In this document: one piece after another, positions 58,533 through 64,000 of the stretch
Layout of the letters: each line of letters begins with the position of its first letter
Position numbering within the stretch: the stretch's first letter is position 1
Source of the DNA: Trichomonas vaginalis G3
Taxonomy: Eukaryota; Parabasalia; Trichomonadida; Trichomonadidae
Direction: 5' to 3'
Assembly: GCF_026262505.1 (NCBI RefSeq)
Contig: NC_067208.1
Location: 310,001 to 374,000, forward strand
DNA length: 64,000 nt
Program-made: the position numbers and the translations under genes
Notes under the pieces: generated by a model
The model's input: only the letters and a program-made list of their open reading frames with translations
The model's database searches: none
What the model was told of the DNA's origin: nothing

Positions 58533-59464
58533 TTTAGTTCTAAAGATTTATCAAACGAGTTATTGGAAATTATATTATGGAGAAAATAGCATATCTGAGC
58601 AATGTATATCTAAAATTCCGATATCTAGAACTAGACAAGCAAATTACCTAATAACTACTTGTAAGTTTGAACAAATTGAAGAAAAAGTAATTGATTTGAA
58701 TACAAACTCTGAGGCAAAGTCACTTATTTCATTCTGTAACTTCGCGAATATTAGAACAACAAGCAATACTATTTCATCAAATCAAGGAAATTTTGTTTTT
58801 TATCGTTCTTGTTGTCATGATGCTATTCAAAAATCTGTAACAACTGATGGAGTTGTTTTATATATTACTATTAGTTCCAATACTGTGATAAATTTTCATG
58901 AAGAATCTTCTATTACAAATTGTGGTCTTATAAATACAGGGAATTCCATAATTTACCAAAAATTTGGTCATTTCCGATAATAAATGTAAATCTCAAGCAT
59001 CGTTTGAGGGATATTCATATCAAATTGCAAATATATCACAATGCTCTTTCGTAAATAACGAAGCAAAAATTGATGAATGTTTTGACGTAGAACAAAAAGG
59101 TCCTTTCAATTTTTATCAATGTAATATGATCAAAAATAATTGTTCTGATAGATGTTTTCTTTTAATTGCCTCAGAAGCAAACTTTGATTTTTGTTCGTTT
59201 TTAGACAATAAAAGTCCATTGATATTTTATTTAAAATCAGGCTCAAAAACACCAATTATGAGTCATAGTTCTTTCAATGGAAATAACCAAAACTTAATCA
59301 CCAAAGATATGATTAATGATTATTATAACGACTTATCTTACTTACTTCATGATTATTGCCAATTAACATTTCATTTACAAATAAATATTCTTTGTTCTTG
59401 TAAAATTTGTTCAAAATATCATTTTTTGAATTTTATTTTTATTGTGAATATCATAAACGATTAA
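58533..59464 (+). pseudogene. Pmp-like surface protein, frameshifted
   Basis: Plus strand: YQTSYWKLYYGENSISEQC, FCNFANIRTTSNTISSNQGNF, INFHEESSITNCGLINTGN. After a shift near 58965-58980 it continues SQASFEGYSYQIANISQCSF, NFYQCNMIKNNCSDRCFLL, FDFCSFLDNKSPLIFYLKSG and a hydrophobic end (KYHFLNFIFIVNII). The repeats of the type (F/Y).(F/Y)C.F..N are those of the beta-helix surface family and resemble the neighbouring, oppositely oriented gene. There is no ATG start. Confidence 0.6.
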
Positions 59465-59686
59465 AATCATATTAATGAAACTTTAAGAAAATATCTAGAT
59501 ATCTATATCTATAATTGACTCTAAAATTGGGCCTGTATATAAAGTCAAATGTTCTTTATGCTATTTAATGAGTATAATGTTGTTTCCTTTTCTTTTGTTC
59601 AAAATATTAGCTCAAAATAAGATCGAACAAAAGAAAAGGTGACAATTGTAATTGGATACTTCGACTAAATAAAAAATGTTAGATAA

Positions 59687-60601
59687 ATGACGATTCCTTT
59701 TGGAGATTTCCAATATACCATAAATAACGATGATTATACTGCAGGAGTTGCGTCATGTTCATCAACATGCCCATCAATTATCAATATTCCGAATACAATC
59801 ACATATTCTGGAAGACAATATACTGTTACAGATATCAATTATCAAGCATTCTTCTCTGTTACTTCTATAACAAATATAATCTTACCAGCAATAATTAAAA
59901 ATATTGAGATTTCTGCATTTGACAAAACTTTTATACGTTTTTCTCCAAACTTACCGTCGAGTTTAAAGTCGATAAAAAACTTAGGTTTTGCATCTTGTTT
60001 ATTTTCATCTATTACAATACCTTCATCCATTGAATTTCTTGGAGATGGTTGTTTTGGATACAATCCAAATTTAATCGAAATAAAAATATCCGATTCAAAT
60101 CCCAACTACTTTGTAGTTAATAAAACTCAAATATATACTAAGAATAGAACTACTTTAGTTATGGTATCTTCGAATGTAACTTCAATTGTAATTGACATTA
60201 AATGTCAAATTATCCTACGATATTGTTTTTCATGTACAACTATGAAAACAATTTTGATACCTCCTTTTGTCTATGAGTTAAAAAGGAAAATTGCTGAATT
60301 TTCTTTGGTTGAAAATTTGATTTTATCTGGTAATACAATTATTAACTCAGATTCTTTTCTTGGTATGGATTATCTCAAGAGTATTACATATTTTGGTACT
60401 AAAATACAAAAAGATTTTTCAATTGGAAATTTAATTAAAGTTTCTGTTTGTCCTGATTATCAATCTAAGATCTTTCTCTATGGAACCATAAGTATAGACA
60501 ATACTTCGCCTTGTTTCTATGCAAAATGTCACACGATTCATCCGCCAAATTGTTATTTCTTTCGAATTGAGGTCTTATTCTTAAGGTTAGGATTATTTTG
60601 A
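59687..60601 (+). CDS. short BspA-like LRR protein (304 aa)
   Basis: Intact from ATG to TGA. The N-terminal MTIPFGDFQYTINNDDYTAGVASC is followed by TpLRR units (SITNIILPAIIKNIEISAF, SSITIPSSIEFLGDGCFG, LIEIKISDSNPNYFVV) and a Cys-containing last part. It is short for the family (often 500-1000 aa) and lacks a membrane helix; the final residues (IEVLFLRLGLF) may come from a truncated end. Homologous remnants are at 31255-31790 (N-terminal half) and 55209-55568 (C-terminal part). Confidence 0.7.
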   Translation: MTIPFGDFQYTINNDDYTAGVASCSSTCPSIINIPNTITYSGRQYTVTDINYQAFFSVTSITNIILPAIIKNIEISAFDKTFIRFSPNLPSSLKSIKNLGFASCLFSSITIPSSIEFLGDGCFGYNPNLIEIKISDSNPNYFVVNKTQIYTKNRTTLVMVSSNVTSIVIDIKCQIILRYCFSCTTMKTILIPPFVYELKRKIAEFSLVENLILSGNTIINSDSFLGMDYLKSITYFGTKIQKDFSIGNLIKVSVCPDYQSKIFLYGTISIDNTSPCFYAKCHTIHPPNCYFFRIEVLFLRLGLF

Positions 60602-60732
60602 ATATTTTCTATTGGATGTAAAAATATCCCCATTGATATTAATTTTCATGATAGCTTAGAAGTTTTAAATTTTGAAAAGCAAAAAAATCAAAATATGAAG
60701 AGATGGTTTCAAACTTTAATATCATTTATTTA

Positions 60733-62972
60733 TTAGTATGAAAATGATTTTGGAATCCAGTTGTTAACTGTTCCTGAGCAGAGACATCTATGACTTGAAT
60801 AATATCTCAAGAGACTGAGCCAATTTTTACTCTTGATGAATGTATTTGAATCTCCAATTATAATGAGACCGCATCTAGCTCTTGTTAGTGCAACATTCAA
60901 ACTTCTTTCGTCATTGAGAAAGCCAATATCATAAGTATTGTTTGATTTAACAGTGCTGAATATGATTAATTCTTTTTCTCGGCCTTGAAAAGAATCAATA
61001 CTGCTTATTTCAATCCTCTTAATATAATCTTCTCCTGCAATCTTTGTATATCTGTGAAGATTATCACGAAGATAAAAGTTTTGACCAGAGTAAGGTGAAA
61101 TCACTCCGATGTCTGATGGATTTGCTTTGTTGACAAGAATATCAATTAAATTTGCAACGCATTGAACTTGATCGCGATTTATGTTTGATTTTCCATCTGA
61201 TGATTTTTCTTCTGGTTTTCCTTTGAATTCCCAAAACAAGATTGGAAGTCCATTGTTTGGCCATTGAATCCATTTCAGGCACTTTGTTCTGTATTCCTGT
61301 GAAATTCCATCAGCAACCTTTGAATCATAGAATTCAGCACTTGGAAATTGAGAAATTGATGGATGCATTCTGAATTGAGGAGCAATATTGAGTTTCTCCA
61401 ATCTATCAATGATTGTGTTATCATATTTTGCTATCTTAGATTCTTTTGCAAAAAGAAGTGGAGGTAATTGCTTCTGATCACCAACTAAGATTAATCTTGT
61501 TTTTGTTTTCAGTAAAGGAATGATTACTTCAGGGTCAACACTTTGAGAACATTCATCAACAATCAAAGTGTCAAAGGATTTATCTTTCATTCTAAATGAA
61601 TTAGAAGTTGTTGAAGTTACAACTCTATAATTTGCAAGAATCTTCAATTCACGTTTGTAAACAGCTTCGAGATTGCTTTTCTTATCTTTGTCGAATTTGT
61701 GCCCGTTTTTCTCTTCATATATCTTAATTGCTTTAGATAATGAATTTTGAGAATTTCTCTCAATTCAGGATCATCATCATTTATTGGATCAATACTATTA
61801 AAGAAGTTTTGAATAGCCATTTCTCTTGTAATGGAATTGCTCCTAGCAACTTTAACGCCATATTTACTCAAAATGTTGCATGCATTGTCTGCTGTAACAT
61901 TTGATTGTCCAACAACAAGAATTCTCTCATTAGTTTCATTCAAAAGAGCAATAACAATCGCTGCAATAACTGTTGTTTTTCCTGTTCCAGGAGGTCCTTG
62001 GATGTATGAAAAATGATGATTTACAGCATATTGGACAGCTGATTTTTGGGCATCATTCAATGGAATCGCTTTTATAGCATGGTTAATTGGTATAGGTTTC
62101 ATTTGATTTCTTTCCTCAAAATTCTGAAAATCTCCAAGGAAAACAGATTTTTCGATATCATTTATATTTGAAAACTCCGAAACTGCTCTGTTTTGTCTTA
62201 AATAAGGTATTTCCATAAAAAGAATAGATATTGTAACATATTCTTTTTGGTAAAAGCGAGATTTTCCATAAAATTCCAAATAAATCTGCGGGTATCTAAC
62301 AACTTTGACAACACAATACTCATCTTCATCATTGTATGTGATTTTGATTGATTGTCCTGCCGTGCAAACAGTTAGAAGTTTTCCAACTCCTGTAAAATAG
62401 CATTCCTTTGTAGATGTCCATGTAATATTGATCATTGGAAAACAATCTCTGTTTGTCTTCATTCGCGAAAACTCTTTTTCATTCATGATGCATCTCTGCA
62501 TCGTAACTTTGTAATCGAGTTCTGAAGGGTATTTTGTTTTGCATTCAATGATTTCTTTGGCATTCAATTGAGTTAAATTTCCTTTTCCTGTTTTTCGAAG
62601 GAAATCCTCATGAACTAATTTTAATTTTTCTTCAGTAACTTCAGAGCATTGTTCAGCAGGAGGAATCGCAAATAATCTTGGATTTAATTCATTATTCCTT
62701 ATTAACGGATCAAAATCTTCATTTGGTTGCAAACAATTGTCTCTACAAATAATAACATTGCTGTCTTTCAAGAATCCTAGTGCATATATATTCCTGCATC
62801 CGCATTTTGTGCATTCTAAATTAAGACCAGAATCTCTTAGCCAATTAATTGCAATTAAAGCATGTGATTGTTTTTGGTTTGATTTTCCATTGCAAAAGCA
62901 CATTTGTGTGCGTGGGCAGTGATATAAACAGCTTGGGTTTGAACATCCGCAAAGGGCGCATGCATCAGTCAT
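60733..62972 (-). pseudogene. UPF1: UPF1-like RNA helicase with one frameshift
   Basis: SF1 helicase of the UPF1 type, the central ATPase of nonsense-mediated mRNA decay. The N-terminal CH zinc domain is clear (CALCGCSNPSCLYHCPRTQM, CFCNG, then ECTKCGC and CRDNC). It is followed by the 1B region and Walker A GPPGTGKTT. Motif II DECSQ, motif III GDQKQLPP, motif IV QFRMHPSIS, motif V SIDSFQGREKEL and motif VI NVALTRARCGLIIIG follow in a frame shifted by one base. The shift lies near 61749-61769, in a stretch whose other frame gives a natural link (SKAIKIYEEKNGHKFDKD). Total length of about 745 codons is near the family norm. It is either a very young pseudogene or a sequencing error. ATG at 62970-62972 has an initiator upstream. 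Confidence 0.8.
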
Positions 62973-62977
62973 TAGTA

Positions 62978-62982
62978 AATGA
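62978..62982 (-). promoter_or_regulatory. initiator TCATT of the UPF1-like gene
   Basis: On the minus strand TCATT with start A at 62980, 8 nt before the ATG; fits the trichomonad initiator. Confidence 0.6.
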
Positions 62983-63167
62983 CTTTCATAAAAGTTTTTC
63001 GATATAAGACACTCTATTAAAACTTGAATGAGATATTCAAAAATTGATAAGACACCCTTTTCAATATTTTTCCCCTTTTGAAATCATAAGTAGAGATATT
63101 ATATGCTTTTATTTTGTAGCGAATTAGCCCCATCTAATAAAAAACTCAAGAAATCGTAAAATAATTT

Positions 63168-63770
63168 TTATAAAACAACAAACATAAGAAATAGTTCTAG
63201 TGGTCTACCCCAACGAGGATTACAAGTTATATATTTTTCTTTTGGGCAGCCAAATGCATATACTGTTTGATTAATTTCAGTAAGATTTCCGAAGAACTCA
63301 ACTTGATCTATATCTGCCCCAAGTTGAAGATCTGGATTACAAGTAGACTCGATATTATAGAATTTAAAGCATCTAATAAAACTAGAATTTAAGTTAAACA
63401 AAAATTGCTTAGTTTCTTTTTCTGTCATTACATGTTCATACGATTGATATCCTAGATAATTCTTTCCATCATTACTAACTTCAACTGCGAATCGTTTTGG
63501 GCGGCAAGTCTTTGAAGAAGTTGTGAGTTCGAAAGATTCAATCGTAATTGAATGAAATGGAAAGCAAATTGAAAAATATCCCTGAGAGGTATTTGAAATC
63601 CAATATGAATTAATCGAATAATCAAAATCAAAAGCATTTTTGATTTGATAATCCAGTCGATGATCCGATTCTTGAAGTGAAATGTATTGTGGGAATGTAA
63701 AACCATGTATGGTAAACAGATAGCGTAAAATCCCATTTTGAAACGCATAATCAAAATGCAATTAGGACAT
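63168..63770 (-). pseudogene. F5/8C-like domain protein, stop at third codon
   Basis: From an ATG at 63768-63770 the frame reads Met-Ser-stop and then continues open for 197 codons: HFDYAFQNGILRYLF, INSYWISNTSQGYFSICFPFHSI, ESFELTTSSKTCRPKRFAVEVSNDG, FIRCFKFYNIESTC and DQVEFFGNLTEI, the layout of an F5/8C-type domain. It ends with a Cys pair and a hydrophobic tail. The early stop probably makes it a recent pseudogene; no other in-frame ATG precedes the domain. Confidence 0.6.
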
Positions 63771-64000
63771 TTTTTTAGATTTTATGGAGATTTAATTTTG
63801 ACAAAAATTGAAATAATAACAAATACATTATTTATTAGATAAATGCGTTGTTATGATATTCAAAAGAAAAGAAAACGATAAAAAATTGAATCCTACATAA
63901 AATAGATAAATTAGAGAATCGATTATTTTTCATTCAAAATTAGCTTTTGTTGATTTTAGTATGAATTTAGAATATTTTCATAGAACTACGAGAAATTTTT
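63771..64000. other. AT-rich end of window
   Basis: No gene or repeat recognised up to the window edge. Confidence 0.5.

Overview
The window is AT-rich eukaryotic DNA that reads like the genome of a trichomonad (Trichomonas vaginalis or a close parabasalid). Pointers: BspA-like TpLRR proteins, GGA(V/I)Y beta-helix (Pmp-like) surface proteins, glycine-rich/furin-like and F5/8C-like surface proteins, a Mutator-like transposon, a Polinton/Maverick, no introns seen, TCA-type initiators 8-12 nt before the ATG (40010-40014, 62978-62982, 15956-15960), and stop codons that overlap TAAA. The species assignment is an inference.

Layout. 1-~14.1 kb: most of a Polinton (Maverick) fossil cut by the left window edge, with protein-primed-type PolB, integrase, a tail-fibre-like protein with a phage gp10-like collar, a structural protein in two copies, small amphipathic proteins and an N6-adenine DNA methyltransferase. 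Its genes share a TTTTTAY motif just before their starts, and several gene ends carry the same T-tailed 3' hairpin. 14.65-19.24 kb: a long foldback (palindromic) repeat whose left arm was split by a 3.2-kb MULE (15012-18235) with a 10-bp target-site duplication. 20.6-21.8 kb: an amino-acid transporter without an ATG start. 23.1-36.98 kb: a surface-protein gene cluster (F5/8C-like, glycine-rich/Cys-rich, BspA-like, Pmp-like, CAP-domain), about half of it decayed. 38.8-44.7 kb: a 5.9-kb near-perfect inverted duplication carrying two identical flavodoxin-fold quinone oxidoreductase genes. 44.8-59.5 kb: a graveyard of surface-protein fragments plus a few intact genes (a large acidic protein at 45.45 kb, a Cys-rich F5/8C protein at 52.0 kb). 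59.7-63.8 kb: a BspA-like gene, a UPF1-type helicase with one frameshift, and an F5/8C-like gene.

The most unusual signal is a set of hairpin-within-hairpin sequences at 14654-14810/19078-19370, 37720-38120, 38522-38584 and 56460-57275. The first two groups share the same hairpin modules. The last is a train of about eight nested hairpins without coding potential. They look like a modular, mobile palindromic repeat class, or precursors of structured RNA, and deserve a closer look.
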